From Sapria himalayana (Eukaryota > Streptophyta > Magnoliopsida > Malpighiales > Rafflesiaceae): a DNA stretch of 64,000 bases. Location: positions 1,767,169-1,831,168 of the forward strand of contig JAREIK010002254.1 of the NCBI GenBank assembly GCA_029783825.1, given 5' to 3'. Positions 35,092-47,704 of this stretch are shown in pieces. The notes under the pieces were generated by a model that was not told where the DNA came from, did no database searches, and saw only the letters and a program-made list of their open reading frames with translations. The first letter of the stretch is position 1; each line of letters starts with the position of its first letter. A program made the translations under genes and the position numbers.

Positions 35092-36042
35092 TATTTTGGA
35101 AAGTTTGTTTTATTATTATAACCCTCTTTTTTGGTGGATGAAAACTCTTAGTACAATCTAAGAAACTACCCTTAACCCATTTACAACCTTATTTTCTATT
35201 AATAAAATTAACAAAATAACTAGAATATTGGATTTCTAGTTAGTTCTTCCTTGCCCAGAATCTATTCTAATTTAGAGTATGTTCTTTCTTTCCCTTTTTA
35301 GGAGCTCGCCTTATTCTTCTAGTTTTTCCATTTTGCTCCACTTTTCTCCACGACATTCTTTAGATCCTCATTAATTAGTTTCTCTTTTCTTCAACCTACT
35401 ACCTCCTACTATTTAAAAACAACAACAAAAAATTGAAAAAAAACACAAAGATAACATAGTTGTAGTAACAGCATTCTACCTCCTACCTTGTCTTCATGTT
35501 GTAAGCAATTTTAGCTCCTGCCACCTCTTCGCCCTCTTGTTTGGTACTTCCTCTATTTTGATCATGCCCTTACAATAAAAGAACCAAAATCATAGCAGTA
35601 GCAATGCTAGTAGAGCACATTCCACAGAACCAAAATGTTATTTATATAGTTTGCACGGGCCTCCCACTGGACCAAATTCTACTCCAATGTCTATTGTTGT
35701 ATTCTACTATTAAACTACTTTACTACTTAACTTTTAATTCCATCACAACAGAACAATATTTCTATCTATCCCTAACCCCATATTACCCTACCTTAATTGC
35801 CTCTTACAAAACAAATAGCACAATTATCCATACCACAACTTATCCCCCCCATTTCGATTTCCATTTTATTTTTATCAATATTAATAATCAACATGACTCT
35901 GATCCACTGTGGTGTTGACTTTTTATGTTTGTTGTACAAGCCTACAAACAAGCAATGTATGTGTAATTTTATGCCTCACCCACTTACCCCTTATTTCTTT
36001 TCCATCCCTTTGCAAACCTCATAAATCAAAAATAGATAGATG
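35092..36042 (-). mobile_element. LINE L3, 3' fragment (about 0.95 kb)
   Basis: The low-coordinate end has the shared 3' terminus (AAAGTTTGTTTTATTATTATAACCC then TTTTTTGGTGGATGA on plus, 35100-35140). The rest is 3' untranslated sequence with no coding region, so the copy is 5'-truncated before the RNase H end. CTTTTTATT occurs at both edges (35071 and 36043) and may be a target duplication, but it is short and common in the array. Confidence 0.8.
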
Positions 36043-37235
36043 CTTTTTATTCTTTTTTTTCTTCTTAATGTTCTTTTTTTTCTTCTAATTGTTCTTATTC
36101 TTCTAATTCTTCTATTTCTTATTATTCTTCTTATTCTTCTTAATCTTTTTATTCTTCTTAATCTTCTTATTCCTTTTCTTCTTTTTATTTTTCTTATTCT
36201 TCTACTTTTCTTACTCTTCCTATTCTTTTTATTCTTTTTATTATTTTTATTTAACATATTCTTTTTATTCTTCTTATTCGTCTTATTCTTCTTATTCTTC
36301 TTATTCTTCTTATTCTTCTTATTCTTCTTATTCTTCTTATTCATCATATACTTTATAGTTTTTTTATCTTTTTATTCTTCTAATTCTTTTATTATTCTTA
36401 TTCATTTAATTATTCTTATTTTTCATTTCTTCTTATTCTTCATATTATTATAAGTCTTTTAATTCTTCTTTTTCTGCGTATTCTTTTAATTTTTGTTATT
36501 CTACTTATTCTTCTTATTCTACTTATTCTAATTTCTTATTATTTTTCTTATTCTTTTTATACTTCTTATTTTTATTATTCTTCTTTTTCTTCTTATTCAT
36601 CTATTTCTTCTTTTCTTCTTTTTCTTTTTATTCTCCTTGTTCTTGTTATTCTTCTTATTTTTATTATTCTTATTATTTTTATTATTCTTCATATTCTTCT
36701 TAGTTTTATTATTCTACATATTCTTTTTATTATTATTATTATTCTTCTTATTCTTCTTTTTCTTCTTATTCTTCTTATTCTTCTTATTCTTCTTATTCTT
36801 CTAATTCTTATTCTTCTTATTCTACTTATCCTTCTTATCCTTCTTATTCTTCTTATTTTTCTTATTCTTCTTATTTTTCTTATTCTTATTATTTTTTTTA
36901 TTCCTCTTATTCTTCTTTTACCTTTTATTCTTCTTATTTATCTTTTTCTTCTAATTCTTCTTATTTTTTTATTCTTCTAATTTTTTTATTTGTTGTAATT
37001 CTTTTAATTTTTCCTATTCTTTTTATTCTTCTTATTTATTATGTTCTTCTAATTCTTCTTATTTTTCTTATTCTTCTAATTTTTTTATTTGTGGTAATTC
37101 TTCTAATTTTTCCTGTTATTCTTATTCTTCTTATTTTTTTCTTATTTGTGTTATTCTTGATATTCTTTTATTCTTCTTCTTATTCTTCTTCTTATTCTTA
37201 TTCATCTTATTATTCGTATTATTTTTATTATTCTT
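36043..37235. repeat. 9-bp array between L3 and L4
   Basis: Same array. A local duplication of about 100 bp sits at 36972-37120 (phrase TTCTAATTTTTTTATTTGTxGTAATTCTT twice). Confidence 0.92.
37219..37235. repeat. Target-site duplication of L4, left copy (17 bp)
   Basis: TTATTTTTATTATTCTT here is identical to 39592-39608 on the other side of L4. It differs from the main array unit, so the match is unlikely to be the array period alone. It supports insertion of L4 into existing array DNA. Confidence 0.72.
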
Positions 37236-37867
37236 TTATTTAATAAAGTTTGTTTTATTAATTATAAGAACCTCTCTTTTGGTGGAGGAATACCATTTTT
37301 ACAAACTAAAGATCTACCCTATTTCCCTTTTACACCCTTGTCAAAATAAAACAATGTATAAAATATCTTTACAAAGCTTGCAAAAAACATCTTTAATATT
37401 CTCTTTAGATTGATCTCGTGTTGTATATCTTGCTTATGCTTCTCCTTCTCTTCCTGTTAAGTTTACATGTATTCACCCTTTTTCAGCTACATTGCTTCTT
37501 TAAGAAGAGGGTTTTACAGCATAGCAGCATGCATCCTCATTTAGCAGAATTTAGCAGAATTTGGTAGCATCCCCATGGCATCCACATTTCAACAGCTTTA
37601 AAATTTGCCAACTTTGCTGCTTTTTCAAATGCCAGCCTTGCTTAAATGTCCATGAACTTTATTTTTCATGCCTGTAATGTTTTGCTAGATAACTTATATT
37701 CTACAACTCCTGCAATCCAGCTAGCATATAACACATAACAGGAATTCTAGCATCTATGAAATCCACAAGAACATCAGATTTTTACTTACCCACAGGACCA
37801 GGGAACCTTTTTTTTTTTCAAGCAACACGAAGTAAAATAATACAATACAGCACTAACAAAATTACTT

Positions 37868-37892
37868 AGTCATCCCTCAGGACCGGGTGACT
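37868..37892 (-). other. 3' UTR hairpin, conserved loop (L4, copy 2)
   Basis: On plus, AGTCATCC (37868-37875), loop CTCAGGACC, then GGGTGACT (37885-37892): eight pairs including one T-G pair. The following CTTAAT matches the sequence after the L5 hairpin, so the two are homologous. Confidence 0.7.
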
Positions 37893-38006
37893 CTTAATCT
37901 TATGTGTTCCGCTCTTAGTCTTCAAATGCTAAGGTGAAGACTACAGCTGCATTTCAAGCAAACAAAACCAAATAGAAACACCAAAAGACAATAAACATAA
38001 CCCTTT

Positions 38007-38032
38007 AGGCATCTCTTAGGACCAGGATGCCT
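38007..38032 (-). other. 3' UTR hairpin, conserved loop (L4, copy 3)
   Basis: On plus, AGGCATC (38007-38013) pairs perfectly with GATGCCT (38026-38032); the loop region is TCTTAGGACCAG. Stem bases differ from the other hairpins while the AGGACCA loop is kept. Confidence 0.72.
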
Positions 38033-38528
38033 CATGCAAACCTTCCTTATAGCTGCACAGAATTTGGGTACAGTCTAGAAAGACTATATCAACATCTTCC
38101 CCCTTTAAATCCTTCTCCATCGGTTCATATCTACAAAATGGTTAGTCAATATGAAAAAAAAACCAAGCTTTTCAGCCTAGCTTGTATACACAGATTTGCC
38201 TATCCTCGAATCTCCTGTGAACAAAATCTGCAAAATAATAGACTATCCAAACACATATAAAGTATAAATATGTAAAAGCAATATGCTACAGATTATGTAG
38301 ACAAATCTGTAAATGCAGATATATATTTCTGTAAAATCCAAGTCTTTTCAGAGTTAATGTTTAACCTATTACTCCACTAGGATAAATGCTATACTTGTTA
38401 AAGTATAACCTTTATTTCATGCCAAATCAGTAAAACACCTCATCAGCCTTTTCAGAGTTATGCCAAGCCAAATCTGTAAAAGCCAATTCTAACTAGTTAA
38501 CTATATAGAGACCAGAATTTTAAATTAC

Positions 38529-39591
38529 TTATTCTTTCTCAATCCTAATATATGGAGTTCCCGGTTCATCTAGCCTTGCAAGGCCTTTAAATTTAGTTGG
38601 GAGATTGCTTATGTCAAACACCTCATCTCCTATATATGCACCTTCTTTAGCCAGCCTATCCGCTAGGGAATTAGCCTCTCTGTAAATGTGCTCAATGGAT
38701 GCATTCCCTTCTTCTATATAATTATTTATAGACTCTATGTCAACTTCGTATTGCCAGAGGTTGAACTTTTTATGAACAAGATCCACTAATAACTTTGAGT
38801 CAACTTGAATTTGAAATTCCCTAAGGTTGAGCTCACTACAGAATTGTAAACCTTTAAGAAGAGCTTGAATCTCAGAATATAATACTGAGATACACTTTAG
38901 GTTAATCTTAAAAGCTTTTAAAACCTTTCCTTGTGAATCCCTTATAACACCTCCTCCTCCTGCTGCCCCCATGTGTCTGTTAAAACTGCCATCTGTATTG
39001 AGTGACATTTTACCTTTAGGCGGTTTCTCCCACTTAATACTCTTAACCCTTAGTCCCCTTCTATTTTCATATGATAAACACCAATAGTCTATTAATTCAA
39101 TTTCTGACTATCTTTCCTTATTTTAATAGGGCTAGCCTCCAAGATACAAGAGATTTCTTTTTTAATATCATTTAATATATCATTCAAGTTCATTCGAACG
39201 TTATCAAATATGCTCTTATTTCTAGCCTTCCAGATACACCAAACAACTACCAAAGAAATATTTTTCGTAAGCCAATACTAAACTTTATTACCTGATCCAG
39301 CTCCAAGCCAGCAAAATAATCTGTCTTTAAAACCTTTTTCTTGTATTACTTGAACCATTTTTATTTTGCTCCATACTTCATTTGCTATCCTACCAGTAGA
39401 GAACAAATGATCTATACTTTCAATTTCTGAGAGGTAGCATTCGCACCTGGAAGCAATTCTTACGCCCTTACTTTGTACGTTATTATCTACTGGGATAATT
39501 CCTAGAAGGGTTTTCCACAGCAAAATTTTCATTTTCTGAGGAGAGTTATTTTCCCAGATCCATTTAAACAATGGTGACCTCCTCCTTCATT
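38529..39591 (-). pseudogene. L4 ORF2 C-terminal part (zf-RVT and RNase H)
   Basis: The open piece 39278-39571 is the zinc-binding region (WENNSPQKMKILLWKTLL, IPVDNNVQSKG, SRCECYLSEIESIDHLF, ANEVW). After a gap with stops and a frame change (39009-39277) comes RNase H in one open frame of 159 residues (38529-39008) with all expected acidic positions: NTDGSF, YSEIQAL, VDSKLL and REANSLADRLA, ending GTPYIRIEKE. This RNase H reading frame is undamaged, although the element as a whole cannot be active because endonuclease and reverse transcriptase are missing. Confidence 0.9.
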
Positions 39592-40488
39592 TTATTTTTA
39601 TTATTCTTATTCCTCATATTCTTCTTATTCTATTTTTTTTCTTATTTTTCTTATTTCTAATACTTAGTATTTTTCTTATTCTTTTTATTCTTCTTATTCT
39701 TATTTTATTCTTATACTTCTAATTCTTTTAATTCTTCTTATTCTTCTCATTCTTAATTTCTTTTTATTCTTTTTATTATACTTATTCATCTTATTCTATT
39801 TTTTTCTTCTTATTCTTCTAATTCTTTTTATTATTCTTATTCCTATTATTCTTATTTTTTTATTCTTAATATTTTTCATAATCTTCTTATTCATGTTATT
39901 CTTTTTATTCTTTTTATTCTTCATATTCTTCATATTCTTTTTATTCTTCTTATTCTTCTTATTCTTATTGTTCTTAATATTCTTCTAATTATTCTTATTA
40001 TTTTTATTCTTCTTATTCTTCGTATTCTTATTCTATTTTTCTTCTTATTTTTTTATTTCTAATACTTCGTATTTTTCTTATTCTTTTTATTCTTATTATT
40101 CTTATTATTCTTATTTTATTCTTATTCTTCTAATTCTTTTAATTCTTCTTTTTCTTCTTATTTTTAATTTCCTATTATTCCTTTTATTATACTTAATCTT
40201 CTTGTTCTATTTTTTCTTCTTTTTCTTCTAATTCTTTTTTTTATTCTTAATCTTTTTATCCTTCTAATATTTTTTATTCTTAATATTTTTCATATTCTTC
40301 TTATTCATGTTATTTTTTTATTCTTTTTATTCTTCATATTTTTTATATTCTTCATATTATTCATATTATTCATATTCTTCTTATTTTTTATATTCTTCTT
40401 ATTCTTCTTATTCTTCTTATTCTACTTATTCTACTTATTCTTCTTATTCTTCTTATTCTTCTTATTCTTCTTATTCTTTTTAGTCTTC
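39592..40488. repeat. 9-bp array between L4 and L5
   Basis: Same array. The first 17 bp (39592-39608) are the right-hand copy of the L4 target-site duplication. A block around 39620-39760 is repeated in diverged form around 40020-40160 (phrase TTCTAATACTTxGTATTTTTCTTATT), offset about 410 bp. Confidence 0.9.
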
Positions 40489-40497
40489 TTTTTTTTA

Positions 40498-41750
40498 GAA
40501 AGTTTGTTTTATTATTATAATAACCCTCTCTTTTGGTGGAGGAATTCAATTTTTACTAACTATATTCTACCCTTTACCCTATTACCCCCCTCACTTGACA
40601 ATAAAAAACAAAATTAAATTAAAAAAGCAATTCTAGGGATTCCATTTTATCCAGCTCTCTATGATGGCCCCCGAGCCTCTTATAATTCTGGAATCTAAAT
40701 TATCTGATGTGCCTTAACAAGTTCTACAGTTATGCCATTGGTCATAATAACTCTCAGTTACTACTTTCCCCTCAAATTGTCTGTATGTTTTGTCCACTTA
40801 TTTATTTGTAAATCATATTCCTGCTTTTCAATCTCTGTGCACGTGCTGAGATGTTTTATTCAAGGGCACCTCCTTCCCCTCCACGGATAATTTCCCTTGC
40901 TGACCCAAAACAAACCCCATTACAGACCCTACCTCTACCAAACTTACAAATAGTATTGACACCTTAGCAGACCCTCAGCTACTGAAAATAAAACAAACCC
41001 TTAGTCATTACAAACTCAAGCATTCAGACACTATACTCTGTGCCTAATCATTTAAACCACAAAAAAAACTGAAGTAAAAAACATGTCCTCCATATTTGAT
41101 TTATCGTTTTTATTCTCATCCTTCCTCAGTTCTAGGTAGCCTGTTAACTACATTTGTAATTCTATCCCTTGCAAAATAGCAAATAAACCATGCCACATAG
41201 ATATAAATTTTATAATTCTGCTTTGTGTTTGTTGTCCCATGCATTTTGCTGATTTTCCATGAGCCTTTGTGATTTATCCGTGTAATGTGACTGCCCATAA
41301 AAGGCAGGTTGGCACTCCTCGAGTTCTTGTTTTTGCTTCCTGTACTTCTCCTTCTCTGAACATCCTGCAAAAAACTAGGCCAAACCCCTACCCACTCTCT
41401 TCTTCTTTATCCTTTTAAAACCTTTATCAACATGGAACTTCCACCATGTTAAGTTACTCTCCTTGATCTGCTGACTTATCTAACTTCTGCGCTGCAATAC
41501 AGATAATTAACCCTATTGTTTTGCAGGGTGATTCAAATAGGTCACCCCACACAACTAGGTGACTCTTGAATCACCAAAAACTTTATGTGACTTTTCCATA
41601 ATACCCAATGCTCTAGATTTTTCCAAGGGGTAAACTCTGCTTCTTGGTTCACCTTGTGATCTGGCAGCTTATATATGAACTTATACCTATAAGAAGAACT
41701 TATAATGCTTCTAAACTTATCTTACTACTTTACTATAGATTACCTTATTA
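40498..41750 (-). other. L5 3' untranslated region
   Basis: Region between the RNase H stop and the element terminus. It contains the long hairpin listed above and the shared 3' terminal block, and no supported open frame. Confidence 0.7.
41527..41575 (-). other. 3' UTR long hairpin (L5)
   Basis: GGTGATTCAA (41527-41536) is the exact reverse complement of 41566-41575, and inside it GTCACC (41541-41546) pairs with GGTGAC (41558-41563) around the loop CCACACAACTA. The loop and flank align with the second L4 hairpin, with C to T and G to A type differences, so it is probably a decayed member of the same hairpin family with a longer stem. Confidence 0.68.
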
Positions 41751-44700
41751 CTATAATTTTATTTTTCTAATATAAGGATACTCCTTCCTATCCATTTTTA
41801 CAATACTTGTATATTTATTCGGAAGGTTCTCTTTCTTATATTCTTGTTCTCCTCTTATTCTTCCTTTTTTGGCTAGCCTATCCACTCTAGAATTAGGCTC
41901 TATGAATATGTGTTTAATAGAGAAATCTAATGTTTTCATTACTTATAGAATTTTTTCTATTTCATCCTCGTATTTCCATCTCACTATGTTTTTGTTAATT
42001 AGGTTTACCACTATGTCTGAGTTTATTTGAATGTCTATGTAATTGATTTCTAATTTTTTGCAAAGTCTCACTCCTTCTCTCAGAGCTAAAATGTCTGCAT
42101 GTATAGTTGATGATGCTTTAGAAGACCTCGTGAAAGCTAATATTAGCTTTCCTTCAGAATTTCTTATAGCACCACTACCTCCTACTGCTCTGGTATCTCT
42201 ATCAAAGCTACCATCTGTGTTCAATACATATATGTATTTCTCGGGTTTTTCCCATTTTATACCAATCAGTGTAAACTATTTTATTTGATTTATTTTAATT
42301 TCCAAAAATTCAATGTTTCTTTTTCTTAGTCTGTCCTGTGAATTTTTAAGTGGTATGCTTCATAAATTTTTCTGGTTTCATCTTTTATATCCCTCCAAAT
42401 ATGTTCTATTTCCATTCTCTGACCCTCGAACCTACTCTTATTTCTTGCTTTCCATATGCACCAGATGGCTATGAGGAGGACATTTTTTTAATCCATTTCT
42501 GAGAAGTGCTAGAGGTCTGACCTTTGTTCCATTTTTGAAGCCTCATTTTTAATGGTAGATGTGTATGTTTTAAGTGTAGTTTAGAATCTAATCTATTCCA
42601 TATTTCAGTTGCCTTTCTACCTAAAGATAGAATATGATCTAGAGATTTATTTTCACTTAAATAGCAATCACATCAGGAGGCCATTTGTATACCCTTTTTC
42701 TTAATGTTAGTATCTATGGGTAAAGTGTTTGAAAGCAGTTTCCACATAAATGCTTTTATTTATTGAGGGTTATCATTATTCCAGATTCAGGTAAATAAGC
42801 CTTTTTCTTCTTTCTTTTTTCTTATTATATTTTTCACTGATTTGAGAAAGAATTTTACATCCGGATTTAGCATCCATACACATCCATGTCTGGTAATTTT
42901 TAAATAGTATTCCACTAAATCTCTTTGTTTGAGCATTTGCGCCCAAACCTGGGATTTTCTACTTTTGTTATTTTCTATACACGGATTGTCATTTAGGTAG
43001 TATTTAGCTCTCATAAATTCAGCCCATATGCTGACATTTTCTTTGAGCATCCACCACCTTTTACAATCTCATGCCTTGGCTAATTCACTAATCATAGTGA
43101 ATCACAGTCTAGTCTCCTATATAGGAAAACATAGATCATTCCATTTTTTTCCAATGCAACTTATATTTGCCCTCTTTTTTCCCCATAAAAAGTTAGCAAA
43201 TTCATTTTCTATGTTCTTAGTGAATTTGCTTGGGGGTAGAGTTATCATTATATTATACATTTGTAAGCTTTGTAGCACATGAGAAATCAATGAAATTCTT
43301 CCTCCCATGTTTAGGGAATCCTCCTTCCATCCTGATACTTTCTTTTTTTGTTTTGCTATTAAAAAATCTAAATATTCTATCTTTAATCTACCTTCGTAAA
43401 CTGGGATGCCTAAGTAAATTATTTATTCTTTTTGTGAGAGAATATGTTATATTTTTTATTTTATGAATTAGTGTAGGAGGGGCTTTTGAGGCCACGATAT
43501 ATTGACATTTCCTTTTATTTAGTTGTTGACCAGTTTTCTCTTCCATACACCTTAATAACTACATCAGATTATGCAGAGATTTGCTTTCTCCATTTGTGAA
43601 GATCATTATATCATCTGCATAGTTTAAGTAGCCTACCATTGGTGTGTTTTTAGGTTGCTTGAACATACCTATCTTCCCTTTTCTCATATTTTCTTTAAGG
43701 TTCACTATTAGTAATTCTTTATACATGTTAAATAGAAGAGGAGATAATGGATCTCCTCGTATTAGCCCTCTAACTAGAATAAATTCCCATCCTAAGACTC
43801 CATTTATGAGGATTCCTGCCCATGTGTTTGAGATACATCTGTTTATTTGGTCTATCCAGGTTTCCGTGAAACCCATTTTTCTCATGGTGAAACACAGGGT
43901 GTCCCGTTCCACCCTATCAAAAGCTTTCGATAGATCTAATTTTAACATAACATTATGACCTCTTGTTTTTGTTCCTATTTCTTTCATCATTTCTTTAGCC
44001 AGACATATATTCTCTATGATTAATTTATTTTTCATGAATCCTGATTACCCTTTTGAGATAATTTTCAGGAGTATGTGTGATAATCTATTTTGCAGTATTT
44101 TGGCTAGGATTTTATAAATGGTGCTACAAAGCCTGATTGGCCTATAATCTTCTCCTTTCTTGGGGTTCATCACTTTTGGAATCAAGACTATATGGAAGCT
44201 TCCCCATTTCTTACATATGTACATTCCACCAAATATGCAAAGCATAGCTTTAAGTAGGTCTTCTTTTATTATTGGCCAGAATTCTTGGAAAATTTTGATG
44301 TTCCATCCATCTGGGCCTGCTGCACTTTCCTTATTCATGCTAAAAATAGCCATTTTTATTTCATCTTCTTCAGGTAGTTTGGAGAGCATAATGTTATCTT
44401 CAGGAGTAACTTTCTTTTCTATTTTTTGTAAAAAGAGTATCTCCTTTGTGATTGTTAAATTCACCCAACTATTTTTCAAAAATTTAAGAAATATCTTTGT
44501 ATGTCTGTTTCTTGATCTAGCCATCCTCATTTATCATTTTTAATGTCGTTTATTATGTGTTTTAGTTCTTTAATCTTCATTACCTTCTGAAAAAATTTGG
44601 TGTTTTTATCACCTTCTTTTAACCATCTTATTTTGGATTTTTGTTTCCAAAAAGCTTCTTCCAATGAGAGCTTTAATTTTAATAGAGCTTGAGCTTGGCT

Positions 44701-45455
44701 GGGCATTTCTGGTATTACTGTTTTGATCTCTTTCAAATTTGTGTTCTCTCTTTTTAACTAAATCCTCAGCTTCTCTTATATTTTTATTTATGTCTCCAAA
44801 TGTCTCTTTGTTCCATCTTTTTAACTCAATTTTTAATCTATTAAGTTTTGAGTTTATCTGTTGTATGAGATTTCCTGATGTATTGTTGTTCCATGATTCG
44901 CTTACTAATGCCAAGAAGCCATGGTATAAACACCATGTATTCTGAAATTTGAAGGCTTTATTAGTAAGTATTGTATTTTTAATCGTGATTAAGAGTGGGA
45001 AGTGGTCTGAGCATGTTCTATTTAGGTGCTTCACCTCATTCGAACCAAATCTTTATAACCATTTAAAGTTATAAAGAACTCTATCTAATCTAGCCCACAT
45101 AATGCCCTTTTTATAATGGTTATTACACCATGTGAATTGTGAGCCTAAAAAATTAGCTTCTATCAAGTTTGTTCTATTTATGGGTTCATTAAATTGGGAG
45201 GTAGCTCTTGGATTAGGAGGTCTACCTTTATTATTTTCTTTAGCAAATCTTACAATATTAAAGTCTTACCCTATATTCATTAACAAATGCATGTTGAAAA
45301 GCTAGCATCTTTTTATTTGTTTCTAAATGGTTTTAACTACCATTGGGTTCATTAAAATTATTAGTGAAGTGTTATAAATATATATCAATTTTTTTAATCT
45401 ATTCCTTGACGGGAGATTTGCAACTCCCCTTATGTTCCAGATAATATAATTATAC
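41751..45455 (-). pseudogene. L5 ORF2 (endonuclease, RT, zf-RVT, RNase H), inactive
   Basis: The start near 45455 reads YIIWNIRGVANLPS; the expected acidic LAEPM box is now LMNPM. Later come NRTCSDHFPL and the linker (44609-45034), LKEGDKNTKFF (44527-44736), then RT at 44045-44530 (ESAAGPDGW, GEDYRPIRL) and 43559-44035 (MLKLDLSKAFDRV, LNYADDIMIF). Thumb remnants lie at 43117-43308 and 42787-43050. RNase H (41943-42224 and 41751-41939) keeps NTDGSF, but the glutamate site reads HADILAL and the next aspartate reads INSDIV, so two catalytic positions are changed. There is a stop at 41940 and several frameshifts elsewhere. Confidence 0.88.
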
Positions 45456-45639
45456 ATTGCTATTAGATTTTGATTGTGCTCTAGTTGTGCGTTTAGAATC
45501 ATATATTCATTTAGGTATTTTTTTTGAATTTCTTTATTTTTTTATGGAGCTTGAGAATACTCATCTCTCACTTTTCCATTCCTTTCCTAATTGCACTGTA
45601 ATTCTCTTGATTTCCTCTAATGCCCACTCTCTATTTCCC

Positions 45640-46848
45640 ATAACTTGTTTAAACCTATCTATATTTGTCTCATCATTGAAGGACCACTTATTAAGTCATT
45701 TTTCTTCCATGATTCTGTTAAGGGTTATGTAGCTTCTCACCTCCATTTCCTCTTCTGAAAAGTCCTCTATAGCAACTCCCATCTTTTAAATATTTCTTCC
45801 TTATTTTTCTTTTTTTCCTTGGTTTTCTTGTCGAGTTCTTCAATTTTCCTAATCATTTGTGTTCTTTTATTTTGCTCTGATTTGTCTACTACCCTAACTT
45901 CCTCTAACTATTGACATTTCTAGTTCTAGTTATCTTATCGCCTATCTCCATATTCTTAGTTACTAATTTATTTCTATTTATATTTACACCTATTTCATTG
46001 TTCTGAGTTACAGATTGAGGGGTTAGAGAAAGTTTTTTTTTGATATCTCATAATTTCCTTGCCCATTCCAACCTCCATTTTCCACTCCTCCATTTTCGGT
46101 GCAGTTTTCTCCTTTCTTTTATGCATTATGCAGTTATTCATGCCATGTCCCATTTTCCTGCAAAAAAGAACAAAAAGAGAGAAGGTTTTCTGGAATTACA
46201 TGTTGCTAGAAGCCTCCTCCTTCCATGTCTCCAATCCATATTCAATTAGGTGGATCCTTCTCAAAGTCTGTTTCAATATAGACCCTCACCACGCTAGGTC
46301 TGGAAAGTGTGGCAGTAGCTCCATCAAGTAGAAGTGGGGTTCCCAATGTGCTGCGATGTGATAGAGAGCAAGCTTGTCATAAAAATGAATTGGCAACATA
46401 GGAAACAGAAACCATATCGGCTCTAAATTTGACTCCTCTCTCGTGTTGAAGTTGGGAATCCATTTAAATTTTCTCATGGGATAACCCCTGATGTACCAGA
46501 TGCCCTTCAACCATAAGCGATGGAAGTCTTCCTCTGTATGGAGTTGTAACAGAATGTGTTTTGCATCAATGACTCTTACTTTTATTAGTGCCTTGAGTTT
46601 CTGAGAATCGAAAAATGCTCGAATATCATCAATGCGTATTTATGGGACCCCACAAGCTTCCGAATGTCTTTGGCAGAGAAGTGTATCAAAAGTTCCTTGA
46701 ATTTTTTTGCGTGTGTATCATAAGAAGAAAAGATAGCGAGTTGATTATTTTTAATGAACGAGAAAAATGATTTCTTATTATCTAAGAAATCCATTTTCTT
46801 CAAGATGCGGCTCTTTGAAGCTGGGGTTTGATAGGCCAATGCTCTCAA
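45640..46848 (-). pseudogene. L5 ORF1 (DUF4283), frameshifted
   Basis: The N-terminus at 46585-46848 reads LKKMDFLDNKKSFFSFIKN, sharing NKKSF with L1 and L2. After a frame change, 46286-46510 reads YPMRKFKWIPNF, IWFLFPMLPIHFYDKL and IAAHWEPHF, the second half of DUF4283. A zinc-knuckle remnant (FCRKMGHGMNNC) is near 46140-46175. The basic C-terminal part down to about 45640 is broken by stops. Confidence 0.78.
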
Positions 46849-46863
46849 AGGATTCTAAACTAC

Positions 46864-47696
46864 TTTTTTTTTATTCTTCTTATTCTTGTTATTCTTCTAT
46901 TTTTTTTATTCTTCATATTCTTCTTATTCTTATTATTCTTCTTATTCATTCTTATTCTTTTTTATCTTCTTATTCTTCATTTTTTTTCTTATTCTTCATT
47001 TTCTTTTTATTCATATTACACTTCATTTTCTTTTTATTCTTATTTTTCTTCTTATTATTCTTATTTTTATTGTTCATCTTATACTTATTATTCTTTTAAT
47101 TTTTCCTATTCTTCTTATTCTTCTATTTGTTCTAATTCTTTTTATTCTTCTTATACTTCTTATTTTTTTTATTCTTCTTTTCTTCTTTTTCTTCTTATTC
47201 TATTTTTCATCTTATTTTTCTTATTCTTCTTATACTTATTTTTTTTATTCTTCTTATTCTTTTTATTCTTCTTATTCTTGTAATTCTTCTTATTCTTCTT
47301 ATTTTTTTTATTCTTTTTATTCTTTTTATTCTTATTATTCTTCTTATTCTTCGTATTCTTCATATTATTCTTATTCTTCTTATTCATGTTATTCTTGTTC
47401 TTCTTTTTATTCTTATTCTTATTATTCTTCTTATTATTGTATTTCTTCTAATTCTTCTTATTCTTCTTATTCTTCTAATTCTTCTTATTCTTCTTATTCT
47501 TCTTATTCTTCTTATACTTCTTATTCTTCTTATACTTCTTATTCTTTTTATTCTTCTTAGTATTATTCTTCTTCTTATTCTTCTTATTCTTCTTATATAT
47601 CATCTTGTTATTATTCTACTTATATTACTTATTCTTTTTATTCTTATTATTTTTCTAATTCTTTTAATTCATCTTATTCTTCTTATTCTTATTATT
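46864..47696. repeat. 9-bp array between L5 and L6
   Basis: Same array. The stretch 47440-47550 is close to a pure TTCTTATTC run. The last 10 bp (TCTTATTATT, 47687-47696) match 50023-50032 beyond L6. Confidence 0.92.
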
Positions 47697-47704
47697 CTTT
47701 TTTT

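Larger units (their letters stand above)
37243..38528 (-). other. L4 3' untranslated region with three loop-conserved hairpins
   Basis: No coding sequence. The AGGACC loop motif appears three times, near 37795, 37879 and 38019; the second and third have good stems and are listed separately. The first (TTACCC, ACAGGACCA, GGGAACC, 37782-37807) has only a weak stem and may be decayed. Confidence 0.65.
37236..39591 (-). mobile_element. LINE L4, 5'-truncated, about 2.36 kb
   Basis: From its 5' cut at 39591 it contains the zf-RVT region, RNase H and a 3' untranslated region of about 1.3 kb. It ends in the shared 3' terminus (AAAGTTTGTTTTATTAATTATA on plus, with CCTCTCTTTTGGTGGAGGAAT). It is flanked by an exact 17-bp duplication. 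The 5' truncation is typical of target-primed reverse transcription. Confidence 0.92.
40489..46863 (-). mobile_element. LINE L5, near full-length, decayed
   Basis: About 6.4 kb. Minus-strand order: ORF1 from 46848, ORF2 from about 45455 to 41751, then about 1.25 kb of 3' untranslated region ending in the shared terminus (plus: T-run 40489-40496, AGAAAGTTTGTTTTATTATTATA, then CCCTCTCTTTTGGTGGAGGAAT). Array on both sides. More damaged than L2, with frameshifts in both open frames. Confidence 0.9.
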
